Part shown: positions 1 to 8,841 of the stretch, in pieces | Layout: each line of letters starts with the position of its first letter | How positions within the stretch are numbered: the stretch's first letter is position 1 | Source: Tritonibacter litoralis | GTDB lineage: Bacteria > Pseudomonadota > Alphaproteobacteria > Rhodobacterales > Rhodobacteraceae | Assembly: GCF_009496005.1 (NCBI RefSeq) | Contig: NZ_WIBF01000001.1 | Location: forward strand, 496,001-560,000 | Direction: 5' to 3' | Length of the DNA: 64,000 nt | The notes under the pieces: model-generated | Seen by the model: only the letters and a program-made list of their open reading frames with translations | Databases searched by the model: none | Told to the model about the DNA's origin: nothing | Translations under genes and position numbers: made by a program

Positions 1-1046
1 CGCAAGGTCTGATCATAGCTTGGGCCGAATTCAACCGATTGTTCCACTTTGAGACCTGCGTTCTCCACTTGCTGACGCAAGACGGCAGGGCTTGGCAGCA
101 TACCGCCGGGAAAGATATGTTTCTGAATGAAATCAATCCCGCGCTGATAAATCTCCCAGCGGCGGTCAGCGACCGTGATAATCTGCAAGGTCGCGCGCCC
201 CTCGGGTTTCAGCCGGTTGCGGATGGTGTCGAAATAAGTGGGCCAGTATTTCTGCCCCACAGCCTCGAACATCTCGATGGATGCGATGCCGTCAAACCGA
301 CCCTGGCAATCGCGATAGTCCTGCATCCGCAGATCCACCTGCCCAGAAAGCCCTGCCCGATCAATACGTTCGCGTGCGAATTTCAACTGTTCTTCGCTGA
401 TCGTCAGCCCTGTGACCTTTAATCCCCGTTCTTTGGCTGCGTATTCAGCAAATCCCCCCCAACCACAGCCGATTTCCAACACGTGATCGCCGGGTTTCAC
501 CCCCATCTGATCCACCATCGACGCGTATTTGGCAGTTTGCGCCCCTTCCAGGCTTTCTTGGCCCGTGTCGAACTTGGCACTGGAATAGGTCATGGTGTCG
601 TCGAGCCACAGGCTGTAGAAATCATTCCCCAAATCATAGTGATAAGAGATGTTCTTGCGTGCTTGTTTGCGGTGATTGCGGTGCAGCCAAAACCGGAACC
701 GCTCATAGGCCCGGGCCAGGGATTGCCCCGGAAACCCGTCATAAACGGTGTCCGCGCCCATATGAACCAGATCCATAAAGGCTTGCAGGTCGCTTGTGCT
801 CCACCAGCCTTCCAGATAGGCGTCCGAAAACCCCAGATCGCCTTCGCGGATCAGACGCGCAAAACTGTCGGTATGGTGGATGTGTAAGTCAGCGGCCGGG
901 CCGGGCGCATGCCCTTTGGCGCGAAAAACCCGCCCGTCCGGTAGATAAATGTCTAATTGCCCTGCTTCCATTTTGCAGAGCGCATGAAAGACCTGCGAAA
1001 AATAACGTGGCAGGTTCTTGTGGCCTTCGGTGGTCGTGAATGGCAT
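1..1046 (-). CDS. Cyclopropane-fatty-acyl-phospholipid synthase family methyltransferase (C-terminus cut by window edge)
   Basis: This is a SAM-dependent methyltransferase of the CFA synthase family, expected to act on unsaturated acyl chains of membrane phospholipids. About 348 codons are visible and the C-terminal part lies outside the window. The start ATG (complement of 1044-1046) gives an N-terminus beginning MPFTTTEGHK. The SAM-binding motif VLEIGCGWGGFAEYA lies near residues 187-201, followed by VTGLTISEEQ, which is typical of CFA synthases. The segment SYHYDLGNDFYSLWLD upstream of it is also a family hallmark. It lies 80 bases downstream of the photolyase on the same strand and may be co-transcribed with it. 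The exact substrate, a cyclopropane or another methylation product, cannot be read from sequence. Confidence 0.88.
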   Translation of the reverse strand, partial: MPFTTTEGHKNLPRYFSQVFHALCKMEAGQLDIYLPDGRVFRAKGHAPGPAADLHIHHTDSFARLIREGDLGFSDAYLEGWWSTSDLQAFMDLVHMGADTVYDGFPGQSLARAYERFRFWLHRNHRKQARKNISYHYDLGNDFYSLWLDDTMTYSSAKFDTGQESLEGAQTAKYASMVDQMGVKPGDHVLEIGCGWGGFAEYAAKERGLKVTGLTISEEQLKFARERIDRAGLSGQVDLRMQDYRDCQGRFDGIASIEMFEAVGQKYWPTYFDTIRNRLKPEGRATLQIITVADRRWEIYQRGIDFIQKHIFPGGMLPSPAVLRQQVENAGLKVEQSVEFGPSYDQTL

Positions 1047-1126
1047 TCGCTTCCCCGTCGTAATCATTATGTTTTCAGGCTAGAAAAGAAACAGATTTGT
1101 GACAAGTTTTCTCTGCGCTTTTTTCC

Positions 1127-2545
1127 CTAGCCCCTTTGTTTCATTGCCTGATATGCCGCAAGCGCCCGATTGCGCCCCTCGGTCAAATTGACAACCGGAT
1201 CGGGACGTAGCGCGTTTGCCGACAGCGTCCAGCTTTTTGGACAGGCTTTAAAAAAATCAATTGAAAGGGACGCAGGCGTCAATTGCCCCTCGGCGATCCA
1301 ACGGTTGCAATAGGTTCCAGCCGGGTCGAATTTTTGACGCTGACCGTCGGGGTTAAAAATTCGAAAGAATGGCGCTGCATCAGGTCCACAACCGGCCACC
1401 CATTGCCAACCCATCGCATTGGCCGCCGGATCCCAGTCAACAAGGCAGTTTTCAAACCAGTCCATGCCGGTTTTCCAGTGTGCCATCAAATGCTTACACA
1501 GGTAGCTTGCGGAAACCATGCGAACCCGGTTGTGCATCTTTCCGGTCACCAAAAGCTCGCGCATTCCGGCATCGACCAAATCGATGCCCGTCTGCCCCCG
1601 CTGCCAAGCCAGCACTTCTGGGCCGATCTCATGGGTCCAGGGAAAGGCATCCCAGCCCTCCCGCCAGTTTCGGGTCAGGATATGTGGTGTATGATACATG
1701 AGATGGTAGGAAAACTCCCGCCAAACCAGCTCTTTGCGAAAGGTCTCAACCGCCCGCGACGGGGGCGCCTTGTCACACATCGCCCAGATCTGGCGCGGGC
1801 TGATTTCCCCCCAGGCAAGGTTTTCAGACAGGCCTGACGTTGCATCCTGTCCCGGCACATCCCTCAGCACATCATATTGCGCAAGGGTTTCCTGCACAAA
1901 AGTCTCTGCCCGTGCCAAGGCCAATTCCTCCCCCACCCGGCAGTGAGAGGCCACCACATCCGCCGCGTGATGCATGCGCCGGTCATAGTCCAGATCCTCC
2001 AGCCTCAGACTGTTTGGCCAACGCATCGGCTGTCTGAGATCACTTGGCGCAGACAATGGTGGCGGCACTGGCAATGGAGAGACGGCGCGCCAGAATGGCG
2101 TGTAGACCTGAAAGAAGCCACCTGATTTCTTTTGAACCGTCCAAGGCTCAAACAGCAGGCGACCACCAAAGGAACGCGCCGTAACACCTTGTGAACGCAG
2201 GGTTGTCTTGACCTCGGTGTCGCGCTCAATCGACGCGGGATCATAAAGACGCGACCAATAGACCCCATGGGCCTGTGTCTCCTTGGCGAGATCGCTTAGA
2301 ACCGACCGCGCATCGCCGCGTTTCACAATCAGACGCAGGCCTTGCGCTTTGAGGGATTGCGCCAGCTTGGCCAGCCCCAGGCCCAAACGAAACTGCGGCG
2401 CTGCTCCCAGCGCGTCCTCGGCGGGATCACAAATATAGACCGGCAGGACCGCGCGCCCCTCACGGGTGATCTGATGTAGTACCGGATTGTCAGACAGCCG
2501 TAGATCACGCCGGATCCACCAGATAATCGGTTGGTCTTCTGACAA
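1127..2545 (-). CDS. phrB: Deoxyribodipyrimidine photolyase (class I CPD photolyase/cryptochrome family)
   Basis: The enzyme uses blue light to split cyclobutane pyrimidine dimers in DNA. The 472-residue length is normal for class I photolyases. The N-terminal Rossmann domain begins IIWWIRRDLRLSDNPVL. The C-terminal FAD domain carries the diagnostic TGIDLVDAGMRELLVTGKMHNR and WDPAANAMGWQWVAGCG segments. The start codon appears to be TTG: an AAAGGAG Shine-Dalgarno lies about six bases upstream and the product would begin MSEDQPI. It lies 18 bases downstream of the desulfurase-like gene on the same strand, so the two are very likely one transcript. A cryptochrome role cannot be excluded from sequence. 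Confidence 0.92.
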   Translation of the reverse strand: MSEDQPIIWWIRRDLRLSDNPVLHQITREGRAVLPVYICDPAEDALGAAPQFRLGLGLAKLAQSLKAQGLRLIVKRGDARSVLSDLAKETQAHGVYWSRLYDPASIERDTEVKTTLRSQGVTARSFGGRLLFEPWTVQKKSGGFFQVYTPFWRAVSPLPVPPPLSAPSDLRQPMRWPNSLRLEDLDYDRRMHHAADVVASHCRVGEELALARAETFVQETLAQYDVLRDVPGQDATSGLSENLAWGEISPRQIWAMCDKAPPSRAVETFRKELVWREFSYHLMYHTPHILTRNWREGWDAFPWTHEIGPEVLAWQRGQTGIDLVDAGMRELLVTGKMHNRVRMVSASYLCKHLMAHWKTGMDWFENCLVDWDPAANAMGWQWVAGCGPDAAPFFRIFNPDGQRQKFDPAGTYCNRWIAEGQLTPASLSIDFFKACPKSWTLSANALRPDPVVNLTEGRNRALAAYQAMKQRG

Positions 2546-2563
2546 TTCAATCTCCTTTTGCGC

Positions 2564-3790
2564 CTACAGGACATCCTCCAACGCGTTGAGAAGATGATTT
2601 ATTTCGTCGGGCGACGTGTAATGTGTAAAGGAGATACGCAACACTCCACGATCTGGATCAATTCCCAGTGCACGAAGCGCACGCACTGCGTAAAAATCGC
2701 TGGCACCCGCCATAATGCCGCAATCTGCCAAGGCGGCCGCGATATCTGTTGGCGGATCCTCTAACGCCAGCGCCAAGGTCGGCGCGCGCTCCACGGGGTC
2801 GACCGGCCCCAAAAGACGCAGATTGTTCTTGGCTTTTATCCAATCCAGCACGGGGCGCATCAACGCCACTTCATGCGCACGCATCAGATCATGGACCAAA
2901 CCAGCGCGCTGCCCCTGATCCAAAGCGCCAGCGCCGTGGTGAGCGGCCAGGCTTTCGAAATATTCGACCATGCCTGTACAGGCAGCAACCTGCGCGTGAT
3001 CCGGACCGGCGGGGGTAAAGCGCTTGTACCGGACATCGCCGTTGAAAAAATGCCCCTGGTTCGGCAACAGATCTGCCAGGGCACGCCGCACAACCATGAT
3101 CCCTTGATGCGGTCCATAGGTTTTATAGGCGGAAAACAAATAGATATCGGGCCCAAGTGTTTCGACATTGGGCAACCCGTGCGGTGCATAAGAGACCCCG
3201 TCCACGCAGACAAACGCGCCCGCCGCATGGGCGATGGCTGTGATATCCGAGACCGGGTTCACCTGCCCTACAACATTGGAGCAATGTGGGAAGCAGACCA
3301 GACGCACATCCTCGTCCAACAGCGCTTCCAGCGCCTCAAGCTTAAGCTCGCCCGTTTCAGGGTTCATTTTCCATTCGCGTATGTCGATCCCATCCTCCGC
3401 CAGCCTGCGCCAGGGGCCGCTGTTGGCTTCGTGGTCTTGATCCGTCACCACAATGGCTTCGCCGGGCGACAGAAACTGGCGAAAGGCCTGCGCCAGAACA
3501 TAGGTGTTTTGCGTGGTTGACGGGCCAAAGCTCAGCTCGTCCACTTCCACCCCAAGCCAAGCAGCCAATCCAGACCGCGCAGCGTCCATTTCATCCCCGG
3601 CAATCCGCGACGCCTCATAGGGGCCATAGGGCTGTACCTTGCGCTGATGGTAAAACCGCGTCAGCCGATTGATAACCGGCGCGCAGGTATAAGACCCGCC
3701 TGCGTTTTCAAAAAACGCCTGCCCGGCCAGGCTTGGTTCTGCAAATGCCGGAAACTGCGATCTGACAAAATTGAGGTCAAGGTCCGCCAT
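2564..3790 (-). CDS. Cysteine-desulfurase-like class V aminotransferase
   Basis: A 408-residue PLP enzyme of the class V aminotransferase fold, in the cysteine-desulfurase-like subfamily. The PLP-binding lysine is probably K223 in FSAYKTYGPHQG. The upstream STTQNTY (about residues 91-97), DQDHEANSGPW and CVDGVSYAPHG are the usual cofactor-contact segments. The protein lacks an obvious mobile-loop cysteine in the C-terminal third like that of IscS or SufS, so true desulfurase activity is uncertain. It is not next to suf genes; the sufE-like gene of this window is 27 kb away. It heads a minus-strand run with the photolyase and the CFA-like methyltransferase. A GGAG motif precedes the ATG. Confidence 0.8.
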   Translation of the reverse strand: MADLDLNFVRSQFPAFAEPSLAGQAFFENAGGSYTCAPVINRLTRFYHQRKVQPYGPYEASRIAGDEMDAARSGLAAWLGVEVDELSFGPSTTQNTYVLAQAFRQFLSPGEAIVVTDQDHEANSGPWRRLAEDGIDIREWKMNPETGELKLEALEALLDEDVRLVCFPHCSNVVGQVNPVSDITAIAHAAGAFVCVDGVSYAPHGLPNVETLGPDIYLFSAYKTYGPHQGIMVVRRALADLLPNQGHFFNGDVRYKRFTPAGPDHAQVAACTGMVEYFESLAAHHGAGALDQGQRAGLVHDLMRAHEVALMRPVLDWIKAKNNLRLLGPVDPVERAPTLALALEDPPTDIAAALADCGIMAGASDFYAVRALRALGIDPDRGVLRISFTHYTSPDEINHLLNALEDVL

Positions 3791-3934
3791 GGCCGCATGC
3801 TCCTGTTTTGGGTTGGCTCCAAGCTTGATTAATCCCGACCTTAGCGCAAGGGGTGTGACAATCTCGTTTTTGAAAAAAATCGCTTTGCCGATGCAGACGC
3901 CGTAATCTGCCTAACGCTTTCAAAATTTTGCCTC

Positions 3935-3963
3935 TTTAACTCCCCGTGCTCTCAGCCTATATT
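3935..3963 (+). promoter_or_regulatory. Candidate promoter of ssrA
   Basis: A TATATT hexamer (3958-3963) lies 17 bases after a weak TTTAAC -35-like hexamer (3935-3940). Transcription would begin near 3970, just before the acceptor piece of the tmRNA. The -35 match is poor, so this is only a suggestion from position. Confidence 0.3.
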
Positions 3964-3969
3964 TGATAC

Positions 3970-4310
3970 GTTCCTTCGGGGACTATGGACATAAACGCGC
4001 TCGTAATAAACGGATCGGACCCGGGGGCGGTACCCGGCGGCTCCACCAAATCACAATGGCGACTTTCTTCGTTTGGGAAGGCTGTCATGATCTTGGGGCC
4101 GAAATAGGATCGACGGACGTCTAAAGGGGTTAGCTTTGTCTCGGCTGTCTGCCACCGTTATCGGCGAAACTAGTACAATTGCAAACGACAATCGTGCTCC
4201 GGTTGCTCTGGCTGCGTAAGCAGTTCGAGTCGAACCGACTTTAAGCCCTTGCGCCTAGCCGCGTAAGGCGGGGTTCGCAGGTACCTGGCAACAGAAACCT
4301 GCACTTTCCC
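3970..4310 (+). ncRNA. ssrA: tmRNA, circularly permuted two-piece form
   Basis: tmRNA rescues stalled ribosomes and adds a degradation tag. The gene is permuted, as known for alphaproteobacteria. The acceptor piece comes first and ends in CGGCTCC followed by ACCA (4038-4048). After a spacer that is removed (about 4049-4094), the coding piece begins GGGGCCG (4095-4101) followed by the conserved AAATAGGATCGAC. GGGGCCG pairs with CGGCTCC over seven base pairs and includes a G3-U70 wobble, the alanyl-tRNA synthetase identity element. The tag frame runs 4181-4219 and reads ANDNRAPVALAA then TAA. A late pseudoknot stem (GCAGGT with AACCTGC, 4277-4302) marks the 3' part. The exact processed ends are inferred. 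The T-loop has the non-canonical sequence GGCGGTA, as expected of this class. Confidence 0.95.
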
Positions 4311-4546
4311 CCAATGAAACACGGTAAACCACACCATAAATCTCTGCTACGTCGCTTCTTTTTTGCGAGAATGACACATTGATAAACGAGCTTGTGTCGC
4401 AGACGTAGGCTTGGGGTGTTCAGCCGCAGTGTAACAAGGCACCAAGAGCAAATCGTTTCGCATGCGCTCTATCGCTGGGCGCGTGATGGGTTTGACGAAG
4501 GCCACAACGGGCCCAGCACGCGCGGCTGAAGAACGGAGCACAAGAC

Positions 4547-5842
4547 ATGTCCCCTCATTTTTCGGAGTTGCTCCGGGTGTTTGGCCGGATCGGCCTTTTG
4601 TCGTTTGGTGGCCCCGCCGCGCAGATCGCGTTGATGCATCAAGAGCTGGTCGAGAAGCGTCCTTGGCTCAGCGAAGATCAGTTCCTGCGCGGGCTCAGTT
4701 TTTGCATGTTGCTGCCGGGGCCCGAGGCCATGCAGTTGGCGACCTATGCCGGATGGCGTTTGCGCGGGACCTGGGGCGGGGTGCTGGCCGGGGCCTTGTT
4801 TGTCTTGCCCGGTGCTGTGGTGATTGCCCTGCTGCTTTGGCTTTATGTCACCTTTGGCAACCAACCCCTTGTTGCGGCGGGTTTCATCGGGATCAAAGCC
4901 GCTGTGATCACCATCGTGTTCAAAGCGCTCTGGGGGCTCAGCCAAAAGGCATTGCACCGACCATTGGATGGGGTGTTCTCGCTGTTTGGTTTTGTGGCGC
5001 TGTTTTTTCTGGACCTGCCCTTTCCAGCGGTGATCCTGGTGGCCGCCACTATCGGTGCAGCGCTGCCTGCGCTTTTTTCCATCAACGGCACAACGCCTGC
5101 GACGACGCCCCCCCGGTCCAGGACACCCATTTCAGGCCATTTGGGCCAGATCGCCCTGTGGGCCGGGCTGTGGCTGATACCACTGATTGCCTTGTCCGCG
5201 TTGGGTGCACCGTTTCTGGCAGATATCGGCTGGTTCTTTGCCAAGCTTGCGGTGGTGACCTTTGGCGGTGCCTATGCGGTTTTGTCTTATATGACACAGA
5301 CTGTGGTTCAGGATCAGGGGTGGATCAGCTCTGGACAGATGGTCGATGCCCTTGGCCTTGCGGAAACCACACCGGGGCCGCTGATCCTGGTCACACAGTT
5401 TGTGGCCATGCTGGCGGGACAGACAGCCGGGACCGCAGCAACTGCGCTGGCAGCAGGAGCCATCGCCTTGTGGGCAACTTTTATCCCCTGCTTCCTCTGG
5501 ATTTTTGCGGCTGCGCCTTATGTGGAACAACTGACCACGATCCCGCGCCTGAATGCGGCGTTAAAAGCAATCACGGCCACGGTTGTTGGCGTCATCCTGA
5601 ACCTGTCGTTATGGTTCGCCCTGTCGATCTTGTTTGATCAACACCACCGCATCGACACCGGGCTGTTCCGCTTTGACTTTCCGGAATGGACCCGCATCAA
5701 TCTGCTGTCATTGACCCTTGTGATCCTGGCACCGCTGACCTTCAAAGCCCTGCGCGGCAACCTTTTCTTGTTGCTTCCCGTCATGGCTGCCCTGGCCATC
5801 GCCGCGCAACAGCTGCCTTTTCTGAGCCAGACGACAGGGTAA
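4547..5842 (+). CDS. chrA: Chromate transporter family protein (ChrA)
   Basis: A 431-residue inner-membrane protein with the two-domain architecture of long-chain CHR transporters. Both halves carry the family pattern: FGRIGLLSFGGPAAQIALMH (about residues 11-30) with LLPGPEAMQLATYAGWRLRG in the first, and FAKLAVVTFGGAYAVLSYM with GLAETTPGPLILVTQFVAML in the second. About ten hydrophobic segments are evident. Known members extrude chromate or take up sulfate-like anions. No chrB regulator is adjacent. A GGAG motif sits 9 bases before the ATG. It lies between ssrA and sspB, which have an unrelated role. The substrate is inferred from family only. Confidence 0.9.
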   Translation: MSPHFSELLRVFGRIGLLSFGGPAAQIALMHQELVEKRPWLSEDQFLRGLSFCMLLPGPEAMQLATYAGWRLRGTWGGVLAGALFVLPGAVVIALLLWLYVTFGNQPLVAAGFIGIKAAVITIVFKALWGLSQKALHRPLDGVFSLFGFVALFFLDLPFPAVILVAATIGAALPALFSINGTTPATTPPRSRTPISGHLGQIALWAGLWLIPLIALSALGAPFLADIGWFFAKLAVVTFGGAYAVLSYMTQTVVQDQGWISSGQMVDALGLAETTPGPLILVTQFVAMLAGQTAGTAATALAAGAIALWATFIPCFLWIFAAAPYVEQLTTIPRLNAALKAITATVVGVILNLSLWFALSILFDQHHRIDTGLFRFDFPEWTRINLLSLTLVILAPLTFKALRGNLFLLLPVMAALAIAAQQLPFLSQTTG

Positions 5843-5926
5843 AATAATGTGCACGCCATCTGCGCAATCTCTTTAGTTTCCACAAAATTCGGCTATGCTG
5901 ACTGAAAAAGAGCAAGGGAACACTCT

Positions 5927-6409
5927 ATGACCGGCGAAATCGATTATGGAAATCTGATGCATGCCGCCATGCGGAGCTTGATCAAGACCGTTCTTGAACA
6001 AGTGGGCGAAATTGGCCTGCCCGGCAACCATCACTTTTTCATAACGTTTGACACCAATCACCCCGATGTGCAGATCGCGCAATGGCTGCAGGATCGCTAC
6101 CCCGGGGAAATGACCGTTGTGGTTCAGCACTGGTTCGAAAACCTGGTGGTGGATGATGAGGGTTTTTCGATTACGTTGAACTTTGGCGACAGCCCAGAAC
6201 CGCTATACATCCCGTTTGACGCGGTGCGCACCTTTGTTGACCCTTCCGTTGAATTTGGTCTTCGGTTTGAAAGCCCCGAGGATGAAGAGGAAGAAAGCCC
6301 CGTCCTCTATGAAGTCACGGACGAGGATGAGGCTGAAGACACACCCGAGGAGGATAGCGGTGAAAGCAAGGATGCTGAGGTTGTGTCGCTGGACAGCTTC
6401 CGCAAATAA
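5927..6409 (+). CDS. sspB: SspB-family ClpXP adaptor (alphaproteobacterial type)
   Basis: SspB tethers ssrA-tagged proteins to the ClpXP protease. The 160-residue protein begins MTGEIDYGNLMHAAMRSLI. The substrate-binding core contains LPGNHHFFITFDTNHPDV, FENLVVDDEGFSITLNF and YIPFDAVRTFVDPSVEFGL, all typical of SspB-alpha. A flexible acidic linker (about residues 107-148) follows, and the C-terminus ends AEVVSLDSFRK, the position of the ClpX-docking (XB) peptide. The tmRNA gene that makes its substrate tag is 1.6 kb upstream on the same strand, with only chrA between. It ends before a clear terminator. Confidence 0.93.
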   Translation: MTGEIDYGNLMHAAMRSLIKTVLEQVGEIGLPGNHHFFITFDTNHPDVQIAQWLQDRYPGEMTVVVQHWFENLVVDDEGFSITLNFGDSPEPLYIPFDAVRTFVDPSVEFGLRFESPEDEEEESPVLYEVTDEDEAEDTPEEDSGESKDAEVVSLDSFRK

Positions 6410-6432
6410 CCCTCACAAAAACCACATAAAAA

Positions 6433-6457
6433 TTGGGGGCTAAGCGCCCCCTTTTTG
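6433..6457 (+). terminator. Rho-independent terminator after sspB
   Basis: A six-base-pair GC stem (GGGGGC at 6435-6440 with GCCCCC at 6446-6451), a five-base loop and a T run follow the sspB stop codon by about 25 bases. Confidence 0.8.
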
Positions 6458-6495
6458 ATTAAGCCGTGTCTTTTGATTTCCCTGTATCGCAGCAC

Positions 6496-7119
6496 TCAGG
6501 GCTGGCGCGCCAGGAAGCTTTTTGCCTCAAGCCGGGGGAAACCATTTCGGTGGGCCGAGAAATGCAGATCCAAACCGCCGTCGACCAGCGTCCGGTCGTA
6601 TTGCTGTATCTCGTAATCTCCGTTTGGATTGATAAACAACGAAAACACCGTCAGCGTGTCGTCGCTCAGGCGCGCCCAGACATAGGGTTCGCCTTTTAAC
6701 GGGTCCAACGGCACTGCATGCCCAAAGACATTCTGCCGCATCGCTGCAGAGTAGAGATCGCCGCGTCCACCGGGTTCAAACAGAATGTCATAGCTTTTGT
6801 CAGAGACTTTGCCTGACGCTTTGGTCCGGCGGGTGGTCCATTTGACCCAGAACCCTTCGCCCGCGGCGCGGATCTCTACATGCATATTGCGGGTCTCGGT
6901 CTCGCCGTTTTCCCGCTCCACCTCAGCTGTTCCGGAGTAAATTCCAAAAAACCGGACAAGCTCGGGATCCGCCTTTGATCCGTATTTCTGCGCCTCAGCT
7001 GCCAAGGGGGTGAACAGCGTCACCAGCGCCAAGAACAAAACCGCGATACCGCGCAGACCAAAGCTGCAGCAGGCGCGGACGCGCCCGACGGCGGTGTAAA
7101 GATGAAGCGCGTGTGTCAT
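6496..7119 (-). CDS. Conserved hypothetical exported protein
   Basis: I do not recognise a named family. The 207-residue product has an N-terminal hydrophobic segment (about residues 20-40, GIAVLFLALVTLFTPLAAEAQ) that looks like a signal peptide cleaved after AEA. The mature part is rich in beta-type sequence (FFGIYSGTAEVERENG, FWVKWTTRRTKASGKVSDK, YDILFEPGGRGDLYSA) and resembles a small secreted beta-barrel or lipocalin-like domain. GGGTGA upstream supports the start. It converges on sspB and stands alone. It may be periplasmic; function unknown. Confidence 0.75.
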   Translation of the reverse strand: MTHALHLYTAVGRVRACCSFGLRGIAVLFLALVTLFTPLAAEAQKYGSKADPELVRFFGIYSGTAEVERENGETETRNMHVEIRAAGEGFWVKWTTRRTKASGKVSDKSYDILFEPGGRGDLYSAAMRQNVFGHAVPLDPLKGEPYVWARLSDDTLTVFSLFINPNGDYEIQQYDRTLVDGGLDLHFSAHRNGFPRLEAKSFLARQP

Positions 7120-7330
7120 TTCAATTCACCCAGTCCGGAACATCTACCCCACCGCGACAGGCGGCAAAGCACTGCTGTTGTAAAGCTATGTATGTCCCGG
7201 AATCGGTTTTGAAAAGGTTTCGATGCATTTGTGAGCGTTAGCATGACATCAAACATACCCAAGCCAATTGAACCGTTACCCCCCTTAGGCTAAAGCCTCT
7301 GGGACGGTTTACCAGACGGAGAGAGACACC

Positions 7331-8725
7331 ATGTCCGAAACCCGCACCGAAACAGACAGCTTTGGTCCGCTTGAAGTTCCTGTTGAGAAATATTGGGGCG
7401 CGCAGACGCAGCGCTCGATCATGAATTTCCCCATTGGCTGGGAAAAACAGCCCGTTGCCATCGTGCGCGCGCTGGGTGTGATCAAAAAAGCCTGTGCCAT
7501 GGCGAACAAGGCCAGCGGCAAAATGGATGCCAAGATCGCAGATGCTGTGATCCAGGCCGCCGGTGAGGTGTTTGAAGGCAAGTTTGACGACAACTTCCCG
7601 CTGGTTGTCTGGCAGACCGGGTCCGGCACCCAGTCCAACATGAACTCCAACGAGGTGATCGCCAACCGCGCGATTGAAATCCTCGGCGGCGTGATCGGCT
7701 CCAAAGATCCGGTTCACCCGAATGACCACTGCAACATGGGTCAGTCCTCAAACGATACCTTCCCGACAGCCATGCACATCGCCGCCGCGATGACCGTGCG
7801 CGACGTTCTGCTGCCCGGCCTGACCAAACTGGCCGAAGGTCTGGAAGCCAAGTCGGAAGAGTTCAAAGACATCATCAAGATCGGCCGCACCCACACCCAG
7901 GACGCGACCCCGCTGACGCTTGGTCAGGAATTTGGCGGCTATGCCCATCAGATCCGCCAGGGCATCGCTCGCGTCGAAGCAGCCCTGCCCGGCATTTATG
8001 AACTGGCACAAGGCGGCACCGCCGTGGGGACCGGTCTGAACACAGCTCCCGGCTGGGGTGAAACCGTCGCGGCGAATATGGCTGAAATCACCGGCCTGCC
8101 CTTTGTCACCGCGCCGAACAAATTCGAAGCGCTGGCCGCCCATGACGCCATGGTCTTTATGTCCGGCGCATTGGCAACCGTTGCCGGTGCCATGTACAAG
8201 ATCGCCAATGACATCCGCTTCCTGGGCTCTGGCCCGCGTTCCGGTCTGGGCGAGTTGATCCTGCCGGAAAACGAGCCGGGCTCTTCGATCATGCCGGGCA
8301 AGGTGAACCCGACACAGGCCGAAGCCATGACCCAGGTTGCAGCCCACGTCATGGGGAATGACGCAGCGATGAAATTCGCAGGCAGCCAAGGTCACTTTGA
8401 ACTCAACGTCTACAACCCGATGATGTCCTATAACCTGCTGCAGTCCATGCAGCTGCTGGGCGATGTGGCTGACAGCTTTACCGAACGTATGCTGAACGGC
8501 ATCAAGGCAAACGAGCCGCGTATCGACAAGCTGATGAAAGAGTCGCTGATGCTGGTGACCGCTCTGGCGCCAACCATCGGCTATGACAACGCGACCACCG
8601 TTGCCAAAACCGCGCATAAGAACGGCACCACCCTCAAAGAAGAAGCCATCGCGCTTGGCTTTGTGGACGCCGAAACCTTTGACGCAGTGGTGCGCCCGGA
8701 ACAGATGATCGGCCCCAAAGCCTGA
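7331..8725 (+). CDS. fumC: Class II fumarate hydratase
   Basis: Interconverts fumarate and malate in the TCA cycle, in the cytoplasm. The 464-residue length is standard for oxygen-stable class II fumarases. Visible motifs include [20 protein letters not shown], the [14 protein letters not shown] active-site segment and the superfamily signature [13 protein letters not shown]. The start is preceded by GAGAGAC. It is monocistronic, with about 210 bases upstream and a strong terminator 25 bases downstream. Confidence 0.97.
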   Translation: MSETRTETDSFGPLEVPVEKYWGAQTQRSIMNFPIGWEKQPVAIVRALGVIKKACAMANKASGKMDAKIADAVIQAAGEVFEGKFDDNFPLVVWQTGSGTQSNMNSNEVIANRAIEILGGVIGSKDPVHPNDHCNMGQSSNDTFPTAMHIAAAMTVRDVLLPGLTKLAEGLEAKSEEFKDIIKIGRTHTQDATPLTLGQEFGGYAHQIRQGIARVEAALPGIYELAQGGTAVGTGLNTAPGWGETVAANMAEITGLPFVTAPNKFEALAAHDAMVFMSGALATVAGAMYKIANDIRFLGSGPRSGLGELILPENEPGSSIMPGKVNPTQAEAMTQVAAHVMGNDAAMKFAGSQGHFELNVYNPMMSYNLLQSMQLLGDVADSFTERMLNGIKANEPRIDKLMKESLMLVTALAPTIGYDNATTVAKTAHKNGTTLKEEAIALGFVDAETFDAVVRPEQMIGPKA

Positions 8726-8747
8726 TCCTATGTCACATGACCGACGA

Positions 8748-8779
8748 AACGCCCGGATTTTTCCGGGCGTTTTTTTTTG
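8748..8779 (+). terminator. Rho-independent terminator of fumC
   Basis: A perfect ten-base-pair stem (AACGCCCGGA with TCCGGGCGTT), a four-T loop and a long T run. Confidence 0.93.
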
Positions 8780-8841
8780 TTGCGACGGAAATCACAAGCT
8801 GATCCGTTGAACGCCAAAGACTTTTGAACGGAGCCTCCCTT

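Noticed and set aside
4347-4541. Minus-strand frame of 64 codons between ssrA and chrA
   Set aside because: No ribosome site or conserved motif; the stretch is probably the 3' flank of tmRNA plus the chrA promoter region.
4462-5637. 391-codon frame overlapping chrA in another frame
   Set aside because: The other frame encodes a clear two-domain ChrA protein with a ribosome site; this frame has Cys/Trp-rich nonsense composition.
7748-8617. 289-codon minus-strand frame inside fumC
   Set aside because: Antisense shadow of a well-conserved enzyme gene; no recognisable domain, and GC bias explains the lack of stops.
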